From the NCBI GenBank assembly GCA_027728065.1, contig JAQBVO010000001.1, positions 82,979-146,978 on the forward strand: DNA of 64,000 nt, in the 5' to 3' direction. Source of the DNA: Actinomycetota bacterium. GTDB taxonomy: Bacteria; Actinomycetota; Actinomycetes; Nanopelagicales; Nanopelagicaceae. Position 1 is the stretch's first letter; the number at the start of each line of letters is the position of its first letter. The translations under genes were made by a program, and so were the position numbers. The notes under the pieces are model-generated. The model made no database searches, was not told the origin of the DNA, and saw only the letters and a program-made list of their open reading frames with translations. This document shows, piece after piece, positions 24,623-35,435 of the stretch.

Positions 24623-26090
24623 CTCCTGCAAGAGCCTCGTTGCGATCTCTGCAGTTTTAGGCACGCAATACGTTGGCACTATTGAGGGTATAGAAGTATC
24701 TGGTATTTGCCAGTCAAGTAAAGATATCGTTGCGGGTGATTTATTTATCGCCCTTTCAGGAGAGAAGTTTCATGGCGCAGCCTTTGCCAAGGATGCAATA
24801 GCACAAGGAGCTGTAGCGGTTTTAACCGATCCCACTGGAGCGCAGATGATTACAGGCTTGCCAGTTCTTATCTCACAAAACCCACGACGTAGCGCCGGAA
24901 TTGTAAGTGCATGGTTCTATGAAGAGCCCATGCGTGATCTCTATAGCGTTGGCGTAACGGGTACTAATGGCAAAACAACTGTCACAACACTTTTGCACCA
25001 GATTATGCAGCAGGCTGGTCGGGAAAGTGGACTCATCGGAACCGTTGAAACACGTATAGGCGATGATGTGCTTGTAAGTAAACGGACAACGCCAGAGAGC
25101 GCTGATTTACAAGCCCTTATCGCCACTATGCGCGAGCGGCATTTACGCAACCTCGTCATGGAGGTTTCAAGTCATGCAATTACCTTAGAGCGCATCCGTG
25201 GAAGTCACTTTGCAGTTGTTGGCTTCACAAATCTGACTCAAGATCATCTAGATTTTCATAAGTCGATGGAAGATTATTTTCTTACTAAATCAAAGTTGTT
25301 CACCTTCGAATACGCGGATTTAGCCGTGATAAATATCGATGACTCATATGGTGCACGTCTGGCCATGATGACCGAACTACCAGTCATGAGCCTGTCTCGT
25401 TGGGACACCAAGGCAACCTGGCACTATGCATCCATAACACCTGGTTATGTTGGTGCATCGATTGCTATCCGCGGCAGTGGAGGAGTTCTTATCGAAGGTA
25501 AGACAACTCTCTTTGGTGGATCTAATTTCGACAATCTCTTAATGGCCATAGCTATCGCAGTTGAAAGCGGAATCGATCCAATCGATATTGCAGCGATACT
25601 TCCTAAATTAACGGGAGCCCCTGGCCGTCTAGAAGCGGTAGGACTCGGTCAGAACTTCACAGCCTTTGTTGACTATGCCCACTCACCAGATGCCGTTACC
25701 CGAGTACTAGAGGTTGCCAATGAGATTACACAGGCCAGGGTTATTGCAGTTCTGGGATGTGGTGGTGATAGAGATGCATCTAAGCGATCTTTGATGGGAT
25801 TAGCACTTCGCGATGGCGCAGATATTGCAATCTATACAAGTGATAATCCCCGTAGTGAAAAGCCGGAGGATATTCTTGTCCAAATGGTCTTAGATATCGA
25901 AGTGATTCCACCCAGTGAGGTCATCCTCGATCGTGCTCGTGCGATTAAGGTGGCAGTTAATCACGCCAAAGCCGGTGACCTAGTAATCGTATTGGGCAAA
26001 GGGCATGAACAAGGTCAAGAGATTGCAGGGGTGGTACACCCCTTTGATGACCGAATTGAATTGGCACGTGCGATTGAAGATAAGAAATGA
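24603..26090 (+). CDS. murE: UDP-MurNAc-L-Ala-D-Glu : meso-DAP ligase
   Basis: This 495-residue Mur ligase has an ATP loop GVTGTNGKTTV near residues 117-127. The substrate-selecting motif DNPR near 417-420 marks meso-diaminopimelate addition, so the peptidoglycan is probably DAP-type. The ATG at 24603 lies inside the end of ftsI (20-nt overlap). A TTG two codons earlier is less likely. It feeds MurF, whose start overlaps its stop. Confidence 0.95.
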   Translation: MQRPITNSCKSLVAISAVLGTQYVGTIEGIEVSGICQSSKDIVAGDLFIALSGEKFHGAAFAKDAIAQGAVAVLTDPTGAQMITGLPVLISQNPRRSAGIVSAWFYEEPMRDLYSVGVTGTNGKTTVTTLLHQIMQQAGRESGLIGTVETRIGDDVLVSKRTTPESADLQALIATMRERHLRNLVMEVSSHAITLERIRGSHFAVVGFTNLTQDHLDFHKSMEDYFLTKSKLFTFEYADLAVINIDDSYGARLAMMTELPVMSLSRWDTKATWHYASITPGYVGASIAIRGSGGVLIEGKTTLFGGSNFDNLLMAIAIAVESGIDPIDIAAILPKLTGAPGRLEAVGLGQNFTAFVDYAHSPDAVTRVLEVANEITQARVIAVLGCGGDRDASKRSLMGLALRDGADIAIYTSDNPRSEKPEDILVQMVLDIEVIPPSEVILDRARAIKVAVNHAKAGDLVIVLGKGHEQGQEIAGVVHPFDDRIELARAIEDKK

Positions 26091-27463
26091 TTACATTAAC
26101 CGCCGGTGAGATTGCACTGCTCGTCGGGGGAGAGTTGCACTGTGATCGGGATTTACTAGTCTCTAAAGCCCCAGTCTTTGATTCACGTTTGGTAACTCCA
26201 GATACATTTTTCTTAGCGCTACAAGGGGCTCATCACGATGGTCATGATTTCGTCGCCGATGCTTATCGATTAGGTTCTGTGTTTTCATTGACAACTCGGG
26301 TAATAGATGGACCATGCATCGTTGTCAAAGATGTCATTGAGGCGCTGGCCATCCTCGCCTCCTTCATTAGAAAACGTTTATCCACACTGACTGTCATCGC
26401 AATCACTGGCTCGCAAGGCAAGACAAGCACCAAGGATTTGCTCAGTCATATGTTAGGAGCCGTCGGGCCAACGGTTGCACCCGCCGAATCATTTAATAAT
26501 GATCTGGGTCTACCCATTACTCTTCTTGCGTGTGATGAGCGCACACGTTTTTGCATTGTTGAAATGGGAGCACGGCAAAAGGGTGATATTGCACGCTTGT
26601 GCACAATCGCACAGCCAAATATCGGAGTTGTACTGGTCGTTGGCACCGCCCACATTGGTGAGTTTGGTTCACAACGTGCAATCGCTGAAACCAAGGGTGA
26701 GCTCATTGAATCTCTAGGAGAAAATGGAGTTGCAATTCTTGGTACATACGATGAATTCACTCCAGCGATGGCGGCTCTACACAAAGGCATAACGCTTACA
26801 TTTGGTGAAAAAAACAGTGTCGATGTTCGAGCCGCCGATATTGAAATCCGTGAAGGACGTCCGCACTTTGATGTAGTAACTAAGGCTGGGCGCGATGCTG
26901 TAGGTATGCGTTTAGTCGGTGAACATCAAGTTTCAAATGCTCTTGCAGCCGCGGCGGTGGGAACGGCACTAGCTCTGCCGATAGAGCTCATAGCCAGCTC
27001 TTTATCGACGGCAGAGATCACAAGCAAATGGCGGATGGAGCTGTGCGAGGTCGATGAGGTATTGATTATTAATGACTCGTATAACGCTAATCCCGCCTCA
27101 ATGGCCGCGGCCCTTCGTAGTTTGAGCCTCTTTGCCCAGGAGCGGGGTGGGCAGTCCTGGGCATTTATAGGAAAAATGCATGAACTCGGCGAGTCAGGGG
27201 CGATGGCCAGTTCAGATATTGGCACCCTTGCCTCTGAGATCGGAGTTGATCACTGTGTAGTTGTCAACGCACCTGAATATGGATCTGGAGTCGGCCCCAT
27301 GCAGTTCCATCACGTTGCAACTATCGCCGATGCAGCCGCCTATGTAGAGCATTTCTCGCCAGGCGATGTTGTATTAGTGAAGGCTTCTCGTGCACAGAGA
27401 TTTGAATTATTAGCAGATGAGATTAATGCGCGCTGGAGCAGTAGAGGCGGGGTGGAGCAGTGA
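26087..27463 (+). CDS. murF: UDP-MurNAc-tripeptide : D-Ala-D-Ala ligase
   Basis: This 458-residue Mur ligase has the ATP-binding [13 protein letters not shown] near residues 104-116, the FNNDLGLP motif near 139-146 and the [11 protein letters not shown] motif near 329-339. It adds D-Ala-D-Ala to complete the pentapeptide precursor. ATGA overlap with murE and GTGA overlap with mraY place it in one coupled transcript. Confidence 0.96.
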   Translation: MITLTAGEIALLVGGELHCDRDLLVSKAPVFDSRLVTPDTFFLALQGAHHDGHDFVADAYRLGSVFSLTTRVIDGPCIVVKDVIEALAILASFIRKRLSTLTVIAITGSQGKTSTKDLLSHMLGAVGPTVAPAESFNNDLGLPITLLACDERTRFCIVEMGARQKGDIARLCTIAQPNIGVVLVVGTAHIGEFGSQRAIAETKGELIESLGENGVAILGTYDEFTPAMAALHKGITLTFGEKNSVDVRAADIEIREGRPHFDVVTKAGRDAVGMRLVGEHQVSNALAAAAVGTALALPIELIASSLSTAEITSKWRMELCEVDEVLIINDSYNANPASMAAALRSLSLFAQERGGQSWAFIGKMHELGESGAMASSDIGTLASEIGVDHCVVVNAPEYGSGVGPMQFHHVATIADAAAYVEHFSPGDVVLVKASRAQRFELLADEINARWSSRGGVEQ

Positions 27464-28518
27464 TACAGATTCTCATCTCTGGTGCGATGGCACTTCTATT
27501 TTCACTTTTTGGAACACGTGTTCTTATAAAGATTCTTTTAACTCGCGGCTATGGACAGATTATTCGCGATGATGGCCCAAGTAGCCACCATATAAAGCAT
27601 GGAACACCGACCATGGGCGGTGCCATTCTTATCGCTGCAGCCCTTATTGGATATTTAAGTGCGCATGCATTAACACAAAACGCATTCACGGTTTCAGCGG
27701 TTTTAGTAATTGGATTAGTAATCGCCCTTGGACTGTTGGGATTTGTCGATGATTGGCTCAAAGTCGCCAAGCAAAATTCCTTAGGTTTAACTGGTAAACA
27801 AAAACTTTTGGGCCAGGCTGCAGTAGCTGCAATTTTTGGCGTACTCGGAGTTAGATTCGCCGATGCAACTTCTCTGACGCCTATTTCGTATTACCTATCT
27901 GGAGTACGTGAAACCACTCTCTATCTTGGCCCCGTGGTTGCCGTTGTATGGATAGTAATCATGGTGATGTCTGCAAGTAATGGCGTCAATCTCGCCGATG
28001 GTTTAGATGGCCTTGCAACGGGGGCGGCAGTTATGGTTTTTCTTGCGTTCATTTTGATTGGAGTTTGGGAGTTTGGTCAAGGATGTGCCATTAATGCCAG
28101 TCCTGGCTGTTATCAAGTACGAGATCCATTGGACTTAGCGGTACTTGCAGCGGCCTTGGCTGGATCGTGTACGGGTTTTCTATGGTGGAACGCCTCACCG
28201 GCCAAGATATTTATGGGCGATACAGGCTCGCTTGCACTGGGTGGGGCGTTAGCTGGATTAGCTGCAACACTGCGCGTAGAGCTTTTACTTATTCCACTCG
28301 GCGGGCTTTTTGTGATCATAACAATGTCGGTGGTTATTCAAACTCTCTACTTCAAAATCTCTGGCGGCAAACGCGTTTTCAAAATGGCGCCCCTACAACA
28401 CCACTTCGAGCTTTTAGGTTGGGGAGAAGTTACTATCGTAATTCGCTTCTGGATTATTGGCGGTCTTTCAGTGGCCCTTGGATTGGGTCTCTTCTATGCC
28501 CAGTGGGTAGTTAAGTAA
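27460..28518 (+). CDS. mraY: Phospho-MurNAc-pentapeptide translocase MraY
   Basis: This 352-residue membrane enzyme has about ten helices and attaches the MurNAc-pentapeptide to undecaprenyl phosphate, giving lipid I. Catalytic motifs are visible: [18 protein letters not shown] near residues 37-54, GFVDDWLKV near 93-101, [13 protein letters not shown] near 174-186 and [12 protein letters not shown] near 247-258. The start is a GTG overlapping the murF stop. Confidence 0.97.
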   Translation: MIQILISGAMALLFSLFGTRVLIKILLTRGYGQIIRDDGPSSHHIKHGTPTMGGAILIAAALIGYLSAHALTQNAFTVSAVLVIGLVIALGLLGFVDDWLKVAKQNSLGLTGKQKLLGQAAVAAIFGVLGVRFADATSLTPISYYLSGVRETTLYLGPVVAVVWIVIMVMSASNGVNLADGLDGLATGAAVMVFLAFILIGVWEFGQGCAINASPGCYQVRDPLDLAVLAAALAGSCTGFLWWNASPAKIFMGDTGSLALGGALAGLAATLRVELLLIPLGGLFVIITMSVVIQTLYFKISGGKRVFKMAPLQHHFELLGWGEVTIVIRFWIIGGLSVALGLGLFYAQWVVK

Positions 28519-28523
28519 AGTCA

Positions 28524-29912
28524 ATGTCCCGAAACTTTGCGGGCAAAAAAATTCTCGTTGCAGGTGGTGCGGTCACAGGTAGTTCGGTCGCCTCAGTGCT
28601 TAGTTCCTATGGTGCCACGATTACTATCGTCGATGAAAATCTCAACGTGCAGAGCTCATTTCCAGTTCTCACCCCAGATTCAGTATCTATCCGAGATTAC
28701 TCTGTAGTTGTAGTTTCCCCTGGCTGGAAAAACAGCCATCCTTTATTGCGCTCTGCCGTTGCCGCAGGAATAGATATTCTCAATGAGATTGATATCGCAT
28801 GGAATATCGCACAGGAGATTGCGCCACATCAAAAATGGTTGGCTTTAACGGGAACTAATGGAAAGACAACGACCGTTGAAATGGCTGCGATGATGCTCCA
28901 GAAGGCAGGGTTGAAGGCTATTGCCTGCGGAAATGTTGGCGATACGGTTATCGATGCCGTAACTCACACGGATGGATTTGATTATTTAATTCTCGAACTC
29001 TCATCCTTTCAACTTCACTGGATGCGCCAAGCGCAGTTTGTAACTGCTGCGCTCTTAAATATTGCCGAGGATCACTTAGATTGGCATGGCAGTTTTAAAG
29101 CCTACTGTGATGCCAAGCTATCGATTTTAGATCGCTGCGAAATTGCAATCCTCAACGGTGATGATGATGAAATTGTTAAAGGTGCAAACTCGTTTGATGT
29201 TCGAAAGGTTTTTTTCTCACTTGATACGCCAGCACCTGGTGAGCTTGGAGTAGTTGAAAACCTGCTCATCGATCGCGCCTTTGTAAATGACCCACAAGAG
29301 GCCTCGATGATCGCTGAAATTAAAGATATCACCCCTACTTTGCCGCATAGTGTTTCAAACGCCCTTGCCGCCGCTGGTCTTGCCCGCTCAGTCGGTGTCT
29401 CATATTTAGATATTCAAAGGGCGTTGATTGGGTTTCATCCAGGTCGCCACCGCATCAAAACTATTTATTGCGCCGATGGCATCTCATGGGTCGATGATTC
29501 AAAGGCAACGAATCCACATGCGGCTGCGGCCTCAATACTCTCTCACCAATCGGTAATTTGGATCGCTGGTGGTTTAGCTAAAGGCGCCGATATGAATGCT
29601 CTGGTCGAGCGAACAGCCCAGCGTATTAAAGCAGTGATTTTAATCGGTGCAGATCGGGATTTAATCGAAGCCGCCTTCAATAGGTACTCACCAGAGACTC
29701 CATTGATAAAAATTGATACCGACTCTATAAAAGGTGGTGCATCAAATGCATTAATGGAGAGTGTTGTGGCCACCGCACTAACTCTTGCCGAATCTGGAGA
29801 TACGGTATTGATGGCACCTGCATGTGCATCCATGGATCAGTTTGTCTCATATGTCGATCGCGGAGATCGGTTTGCAGCGGCGATAGCAAAATTGGTGGCA
29901 GATGAAAAGTAA
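28524..29912 (+). CDS. murD: UDP-MurNAc-L-alanine : D-glutamate ligase
   Basis: This 462-residue Mur ligase has an N-terminal Rossmann-like domain (VAGGAVTGSSVA near 12-23), the ATP loop ALTGTNGKTTT near 109-119, and WVDDSKATNPHA near 320-331. It adds D-Glu to UDP-MurNAc-L-Ala. It lies 5 nt after mraY and overlaps ftsW by 11 nt. Confidence 0.95.
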   Translation: MSRNFAGKKILVAGGAVTGSSVASVLSSYGATITIVDENLNVQSSFPVLTPDSVSIRDYSVVVVSPGWKNSHPLLRSAVAAGIDILNEIDIAWNIAQEIAPHQKWLALTGTNGKTTTVEMAAMMLQKAGLKAIACGNVGDTVIDAVTHTDGFDYLILELSSFQLHWMRQAQFVTAALLNIAEDHLDWHGSFKAYCDAKLSILDRCEIAILNGDDDEIVKGANSFDVRKVFFSLDTPAPGELGVVENLLIDRAFVNDPQEASMIAEIKDITPTLPHSVSNALAAAGLARSVGVSYLDIQRALIGFHPGRHRIKTIYCADGISWVDDSKATNPHAAAASILSHQSVIWIAGGLAKGADMNALVERTAQRIKAVILIGADRDLIEAAFNRYSPETPLIKIDTDSIKGGASNALMESVVATALTLAESGDTVLMAPACASMDQFVSYVDRGDRFAAAIAKLVADEK

Positions 29913-31068
29913 TACTCGTACAAGTTTTTTTACAAAGCCCATAAATCTCTACTACTTGCTCTTAGTGAGCACTTTGAGTTTGAGCCTTCTTGGACTCATT
30001 ATGGTCTTTTCTGCCTCATCGATTCACTCTCTTGAATCCAATGGGGCGACTTATGCAATTGTCCTGCGGCAGATTCTCTTTCTTGTTATCTCTATTCCCA
30101 TGGCATGGGTTTTATCGAGATTCTCACTTGCCCGTTGGAAAGTCATCGCCCGCTCTGGGGCAGTGATTTCCATTGGCCTATTAATAGGAGTCCAAGTAGT
30201 GGGTAAGAGAGTTAACGGCAATCAAAACTGGATAGATCTTGGCATTATAGATATTCAACCCAGCGAGATTGCCAAGATTTTGATGATTCTATGGGCAGGC
30301 TACATGCTGGCAAGGCGCGAACGCGCTGGGGTAGTGCAAAGTAATGTCATTACTTTAATCTCTCCTGTATTTTTACTCTGCATCATTCTTATTTTGGCAG
30401 GCAGAGATGTAGGCTCGGCATCGGTCTTTGCCTTTATTTTGGCGGGCCTATTGTGGGTCTCTGGAGTTCGCTTAGGTCTCTTTGCTGGATTACTGGCATT
30501 GGGTTTTGCAGGTATGGCAGCTCTGATTGCCACTGCGCCATATCGTATGGCACGCTTTGCAGTTTTTCTCAATCCATTTGCCGAGGATCAGTATAAAAAC
30601 TTTGGCTGGCAACCGGCGCATAGCTTGCTAGGTTTGGCAAGTGGCGGATTATTTGGTGTGGGACTCGGTGCCAGTCGCCAAAAATGGGGCAACCTGCCCC
30701 ATGCACACACCGATTTTATTTTCTCGGTAATCGGTGAAGAGCTAGGCCTATTTGGAACACTATCAACTATCGCATTACTAACTATTTTACTGTTCTCTAT
30801 CTTTAAAATAGCACTTCGTGCCAAAGATCCAATGGTTCGTTACGTAAGCTCGGGTATTGGTTGTTGGATAGGCATTCAAACTATCCTCAATATTGGTTCA
30901 ACGCTGAGTCTGATTCCAGTTGTTGGAGTGACACTGCCACTTGTCTCCTATGGTGGATCTGCCCTGATCGCTACATACATAGGCATTGGTTTTGTCATCG
31001 GTGCTGCGCGTCGTGATCCTGCGATCTTTGAAGAGTTGAAAAAGAGCGAGTACAGATGGCTACGATAG
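29902..31068 (+). CDS. ftsW: Septal peptidoglycan glycosyltransferase FtsW
   Basis: This 388-residue SEDS protein has ten membrane helices. Motifs include NGNQNWIDLG near residues 105-114, QPSEIAK near 119-125, LPHAHTDFIFSVIGEELG near 263-280 and PLVSYGGSALIA near 346-357. It polymerises lipid II at the septum together with FtsI. Its position between murD and murG is standard. Confidence 0.96.
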   Translation: MKSNTRTSFFTKPINLYYLLLVSTLSLSLLGLIMVFSASSIHSLESNGATYAIVLRQILFLVISIPMAWVLSRFSLARWKVIARSGAVISIGLLIGVQVVGKRVNGNQNWIDLGIIDIQPSEIAKILMILWAGYMLARRERAGVVQSNVITLISPVFLLCIILILAGRDVGSASVFAFILAGLLWVSGVRLGLFAGLLALGFAGMAALIATAPYRMARFAVFLNPFAEDQYKNFGWQPAHSLLGLASGGLFGVGLGASRQKWGNLPHAHTDFIFSVIGEELGLFGTLSTIALLTILLFSIFKIALRAKDPMVRYVSSGIGCWIGIQTILNIGSTLSLIPVVGVTLPLVSYGGSALIATYIGIGFVIGAARRDPAIFEELKKSEYRWLR

Positions 31069-32132
31069 TTTTAGCTGGTGGTGGAACCGCTGGCCATATT
31101 GAACCCGCCCTAGCTGTGGCACGAGCATGGAGAGCGGCGCATCCATCCGATGTCATCATCTTTATTGGAACTGCGGAGGGCCTTGAAAATACACTTGTTC
31201 CAATGGCTGGATTTACCCTGGCCCATATCCCAAAGGTTTCTATTGCGCGCAGGCCCTCACTCTCGTGGCTCAGGATTGGATTTGATCTCGCACGTGCAGT
31301 GCGAGCCTGCCGCATAATTCTGCGCGATGCCAATCTTTTAATCGGCTTTGGAGGATATGTCAGTGCTCCTGCATATCTAGCTGCGCGAATTGCCAGTGTT
31401 CCTATCCTTATTCATGAGGCAAATGCAAAACCTGGATGGGCAAATCGTCTCGGTGCTCTCACGACTACACACTTAGCCGTTGCCAACCCTGTTAACTCTG
31501 GCAAGTTCGCAGATGCGCTCATCACAGGATTACCGCTACGCAGCGATGTTGCCGCGGCCTTTACCGCCTCACGATCAGATTTTAAGACAGCACGCTTGGC
31601 GGCAAAGAAGCGTTTGGGCTTTGATCACAGCGCTCCACTCTTATTCGTTATGGGTGGATCCCAGGGTTCGATAGCCATCAATAAAGAGATTGCAGCTGCG
31701 CTTAATGCACTCTTATCTCAAGGGGTTTCAATCTTGCACTCTCTAGGCCGTGCTAACCCACTGCCGATTGCGCAAGGGGCTTATCACCCAGTGGCCTACG
31801 TCGATGCGATGGCCGATGCCTATTTAGCCAGTGATTTGATTATCGCTCGAAGCGGAGCGGTGACGTGTAGCGAGTTTAGGACTCTGGGCAGATACGCTCT
31901 TTTTGTGCCGTTACCGATTGGAAATGGTGAGCAGTTCTATAACGCAGCCGCACTCGTCAAAGAGCGGCGTGCGCAGATTATCGATCAGTCAGAGTTTAAT
32001 GCGCAGTATTTAACTAGCCACATAGATGCACTGCTAGCTCAATCGGCCGAGGCGGCCATCGATGGCTCTGATGGCGATGTAGATGCAGCTGCAAAAATCC
32101 TGGCCCTGGGTGAGTTTGCTATGAGCCCATGA
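31056..32132 (+). CDS. murG: MurG N-acetylglucosaminyltransferase (lipid II synthesis)
   Basis: This 358-residue GT28 enzyme adds GlcNAc to lipid I on the inner membrane face. The N-terminal glycine loop GGGTAGHIEPALAVA lies near residues 8-22, GFGGYVSAPAYLAA near 94-107 and FVMGGSQGS near 198-206. The UDP-GlcNAc region is ARSGAVTCSE near 264-273. The start overlaps ftsW by 13 nt. Confidence 0.96.
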   Translation: MATIVLAGGGTAGHIEPALAVARAWRAAHPSDVIIFIGTAEGLENTLVPMAGFTLAHIPKVSIARRPSLSWLRIGFDLARAVRACRIILRDANLLIGFGGYVSAPAYLAARIASVPILIHEANAKPGWANRLGALTTTHLAVANPVNSGKFADALITGLPLRSDVAAAFTASRSDFKTARLAAKKRLGFDHSAPLLFVMGGSQGSIAINKEIAAALNALLSQGVSILHSLGRANPLPIAQGAYHPVAYVDAMADAYLASDLIIARSGAVTCSEFRTLGRYALFVPLPIGNGEQFYNAAALVKERRAQIIDQSEFNAQYLTSHIDALLAQSAEAAIDGSDGDVDAAAKILALGEFAMSP

Positions 32133-33517
32133 CGAAACCTTCATTAAAATCCCTTACCGGAAAGCGTCTGCACTTCATCGGTATTGGTGGCGCTGGCATG
32201 AGTGGATTGGCCCGGATCGCACTCTCACACTCAATCAACGTCAGCGGCTCTGACTCCAAAGACTCTTCAGTTGTTGCCGCCCTCATCGCACTGGGTGCAA
32301 CTGTTGCAACCTCGCACTCGGCCGATAACGTTGATGGTGCAGATCTGATTGTGTACTCAACGGCTATTTTAGCAAACAACCCTGAACTGATCAGAGCACG
32401 AGAGCTTGGATTACAAATTTTAACGCGCGCAGCTGCACTCGCGATTTTGATGTCAGAGTCCAAGAGCATCGCCGTTGCAGGAACCCATGGAAAAACTACA
32501 ACCTCCTCGATGTTGGCCGTTGCACTCCAAAGCGCTAGCGCTGATCCATCCTTTGCAATTGGAGGAACGGTTACCGCCTCTGGCTCCAACGCGCATAGGG
32601 GTACAGGAGAGGTATTCGTTGCAGAGGCCGATGAATCAGATGGATCATTTATTGAATACCACCCATTTGCTGCGATAGTTACAAATATTGAGCATGATCA
32701 CGTCGACTTTTTTTCAACACCTGCAGCAGTTGAAGAGGCGTTTAAAGATTTTGCCGCAACTATTAATAGTGATGGATTTCTAACGTACTGCGCAGATGAT
32801 AGCGGCGCAGTAGCACTTGCTGGCCAGATGAAGGGATTAACCACGATCTCATATGGTGTTGCCAAAGGTAGCGACTTAACCCTTGATCAGATAGAGCTTC
32901 TTGCGTTGGGTTCTCATGCACGTGCTATCTGGCACGGTAAAAACATTGGTTTCATTGAACTTTCCGTACCTGGCCATCACAACTTACTTAACTCAGCGGC
33001 CGTTCTTGCAACTGGATTACAACTTGGATTTAGTGCCTCTGATTTACTAGCAGGCTTAGCGCTCTTTGGCGGGACGGGTAGGAGATTTGAGATTAAGGGA
33101 ACGGTCCATGGTATACGGGTCGTAGATGATTATGGACACCACCCCACCGAAATCGAAGTGACACTGGCAGCTGCCCGCCGCTATGGCGGCGATGGCCGTT
33201 TAATCGTCATCTTTCAACCTCACCGTTATTCGCGTACTGCTGCATTTGCGCCAGGCTTTGCACGCGCTTTAGCAGTGGCAGATCGTGCGATTATCTTAGA
33301 AATCTATGCCGCGAGCGAAAAGGCGATTGAAGGGGTTACATCGAAGATGATTACTGATTTGATGGCTAATGGCGAGTACATCCCTAATTTTATGGAGGTA
33401 GCAGATAGCGTCATTGACTCGGCCAAACCTGGCGATGTCATTATCACTTTAGGTGCTGGTGATGTGAGCTCCTTAGCGCCCATTATTGTCGATGGCTTGA
33501 TTCGACGTTTCGGTTAG
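32129..33517 (+). CDS. murC: UDP-MurNAc : L-alanine ligase
   Basis: This 462-residue Mur ligase begins the precursor pathway. FIGIGGAGMSGLA lies near residues 16-28, the ATP loop AVAGTHGKTTTSS near 114-126, EADESDGSF near 168-176 and DDYGHHPTEI near 332-341. It overlaps murG by 4 nt and ends directly before ftsQ. Confidence 0.96.
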   Translation: MTKPSLKSLTGKRLHFIGIGGAGMSGLARIALSHSINVSGSDSKDSSVVAALIALGATVATSHSADNVDGADLIVYSTAILANNPELIRARELGLQILTRAAALAILMSESKSIAVAGTHGKTTTSSMLAVALQSASADPSFAIGGTVTASGSNAHRGTGEVFVAEADESDGSFIEYHPFAAIVTNIEHDHVDFFSTPAAVEEAFKDFAATINSDGFLTYCADDSGAVALAGQMKGLTTISYGVAKGSDLTLDQIELLALGSHARAIWHGKNIGFIELSVPGHHNLLNSAAVLATGLQLGFSASDLLAGLALFGGTGRRFEIKGTVHGIRVVDDYGHHPTEIEVTLAAARRYGGDGRLIVIFQPHRYSRTAAFAPGFARALAVADRAIILEIYAASEKAIEGVTSKMITDLMANGEYIPNFMEVADSVIDSAKPGDVIITLGAGDVSSLAPIIVDGLIRRFG

Positions 33518-34159
33518 ATGAAACAGCGCTCATTAGCTCTCGCACTCACCATTGCACTATTTGCAGGTGCGGCCTATGCATTGGGATGGTCAACCCTTTT
33601 CACTGTTAGTTCGGTAGAGATAAAGGGAACAAAGGCCGTCATGGCATCAACGATAAAAATTGGTCAAAAGCTAGCTCGCGTCGAACCCCGCGCAGTTGCT
33701 GCAGAGTTTGAAAAGTTTGATTGGATTAAGAGAGCCGATCTCTCTCGCAATTGGGTGAGCGGAAAAGTCACGATCTCCTTGACCGAACGCATACCGATAG
33801 CCATGTATAACGATCGTGCAATCGATAGCGATGGAGTTGACTTTGCAGTTACGACGCAAGAGGTTAAAGGCCTGCCGCGAATTCAAGGGATTAGCATCGA
33901 GTCGGCCGTTGCCGCCTCGGCGTTTTTCATGGGATTGCCTCCAGAGATAGCCGATAGCGTGAGCCTAATTAAGATTCGTGGCGCCCAAAGCTATCTATTA
34001 GAGATAGTTACGGGTAGGCAATCAATTGAAGTTTTGTGGGGACAAGATGAAGAAAATGCCTTAAAAACCAAGGTTTATAAGGCATTAATCGCTCAACCAG
34101 AGAATAAAACAATTCGACGCATTGATCTTTCTGCCCCACATGCACCGATCGTTAAATAA
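33518..34159 (+). CDS. ftsQ: Division protein FtsQ (POTRA domain)
   Basis: This 213-residue bitopic protein has one membrane helix near residues 7-24, a POTRA domain starting at VSSVEIKGT (30-38) and an FtsQ beta domain (VSGKVTISLTERIPIAMY near 80-97). It recruits and scaffolds FtsL and partners at the septum. It is compact: the cytoplasmic N-terminus is only a few residues, against tens in many Actinobacteria. The ATG abuts the murC stop. Confidence 0.92.
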   Translation: MKQRSLALALTIALFAGAAYALGWSTLFTVSSVEIKGTKAVMASTIKIGQKLARVEPRAVAAEFEKFDWIKRADLSRNWVSGKVTISLTERIPIAMYNDRAIDSDGVDFAVTTQEVKGLPRIQGISIESAVAASAFFMGLPPEIADSVSLIKIRGAQSYLLEIVTGRQSIEVLWGQDEENALKTKVYKALIAQPENKTIRRIDLSAPHAPIVK

Positions 34160-34226
34160 TCCATCGACACAGAACGAAAATAATCCGAGTCGGTGTTTGC
34201 TATCGCTGCGCGAGCACTTTAAGTTC

Positions 34227-34256
34227 GCCTTATCGAATAACATTGAATTATAAGGC
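34227..34256. repeat. Inverted repeat in the ftsQ-ftsZ gap
   Basis: GCCTTAT (34227-34233) and ATAAGGC (34250-34256) form a perfect 7-bp inverted repeat around a 16-nt AT-rich centre, 36 bp before the ftsZ start in a 133-bp gap. It could be a protein-binding site or an RNA hairpin within an ftsZ-specific promoter region. Nothing identifies a factor. Confidence 0.4.
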
Positions 34257-34292
34257 TCAAGTTGAGGTTTATAGTTCACAAGGAGGAGAAAC

Positions 34293-35429
34293 GTGGCTTC
34301 ACCGCAGAATTATTTAGCTGTCATCAAAGTCGTAGGTATTGGTGGCGGTGGAGTAAACGCTATTAATCGCATGATTGATGTAGGACTTAAAGGCGTTGAG
34401 TTCATTGCAATTAATACCGATGCACAACACTTACTGATGAGTGATGCCGATGTGAAATTAGATATTGGTCGTAAAACCACTCGCGGTTTGGGTGCAGGAA
34501 TGGATCCTGAAAAAGGACGCGCTGCAGTGCTCGATCACGTCGATGATATTGAAGAGATTTTGCGCGGCGCAGATATGGTTTTTATAACCGCTGGAGAGGG
34601 TGGCGGTACAGGTACAGGTGCCGCACCAATTGTTGCAAAGATTGCACGTGATATCGGTGCACTCACAATTGGCGTTGTCACTCGACCATTCTCATTTGAA
34701 GCAAAGTTACGTTCTGCTCAAGCAGATGTCGGCATCGAAGCACTTCGCGGTGAGGTAGATACTCTTATTGTCATTCCAAATGATCGTTTATTAGCAATCT
34801 CAGATCGTACTATTACATTGGCCGATGCATTCAAGAGCGCTGACCAAGTTCTACTCTCTGGCGTACAGGGTATAACCGAGATTATTACTCAGCCGGGTTT
34901 GATCAATCTTGACTTTGCAGATGTGCAGGCAGTGATGTCTGGTGCAGGCTCTGCTCTTATGGGTATTGGCTCTGCTCGCGGAGAAAACCGCGCACTGCGT
35001 GCAGCTGAACTTGCAATCTCCTCACCACTTCTTGAAGCATCCATCGATGGCGCTATGGGTGTTTTGCTCTCAATCTCAGGTGGCTCAGATCTAGGCCTGT
35101 TTGAAGTTAATGAGGCCTGCGAACTTGTCCGATCAGCGGTGCACCCGAATGCCAAGTTCATCTTTGGTACCACTATCGATGATGCCCTGGGAGATGAAGT
35201 TCGCATTACAGTCGTAGCCGCTGGCTTTGAGGGCGGCGAGCCTAAGCGGGTTTCAACACCAGTAATCGATGCATCGACATTGAACGGTCATGCAGATCCC
35301 ATCGCATCCAATGACCCAATTTTAGTTGCACTCGAACTGGGTGATACTCCAACGCCTCGGCGCCGTGTGACTTTTGAAGAGCTCGTAGCTGAGGATGATG
35401 AGATCGACGTTCCTGACTTCATGAAGTAA
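34293..35429 (+). CDS. ftsZ: Cell division GTPase FtsZ
   Basis: This 378-residue tubulin homologue forms the Z-ring. [15 protein letters not shown] lies near residues 13-27, the GTP signature [10 protein letters not shown] at 103-112 and NTDAQ near 41-45. A C-terminal peptide [11 protein letters not shown] matches the actinobacterial tail bound by SepF and FtsW. The start is GTG at 34293 with a strong AGGAGGAG at 34281-34288. The 133-bp upstream gap, large for this region, suggests its own promoter. Confidence 0.98.
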   Translation: MASPQNYLAVIKVVGIGGGGVNAINRMIDVGLKGVEFIAINTDAQHLLMSDADVKLDIGRKTTRGLGAGMDPEKGRAAVLDHVDDIEEILRGADMVFITAGEGGGTGTGAAPIVAKIARDIGALTIGVVTRPFSFEAKLRSAQADVGIEALRGEVDTLIVIPNDRLLAISDRTITLADAFKSADQVLLSGVQGITEIITQPGLINLDFADVQAVMSGAGSALMGIGSARGENRALRAAELAISSPLLEASIDGAMGVLLSISGGSDLGLFEVNEACELVRSAVHPNAKFIFGTTIDDALGDEVRITVVAAGFEGGEPKRVSTPVIDASTLNGHADPIASNDPILVALELGDTPTPRRRVTFEELVAEDDEIDVPDFMK

Positions 35430-35435
35430 GGCGTT

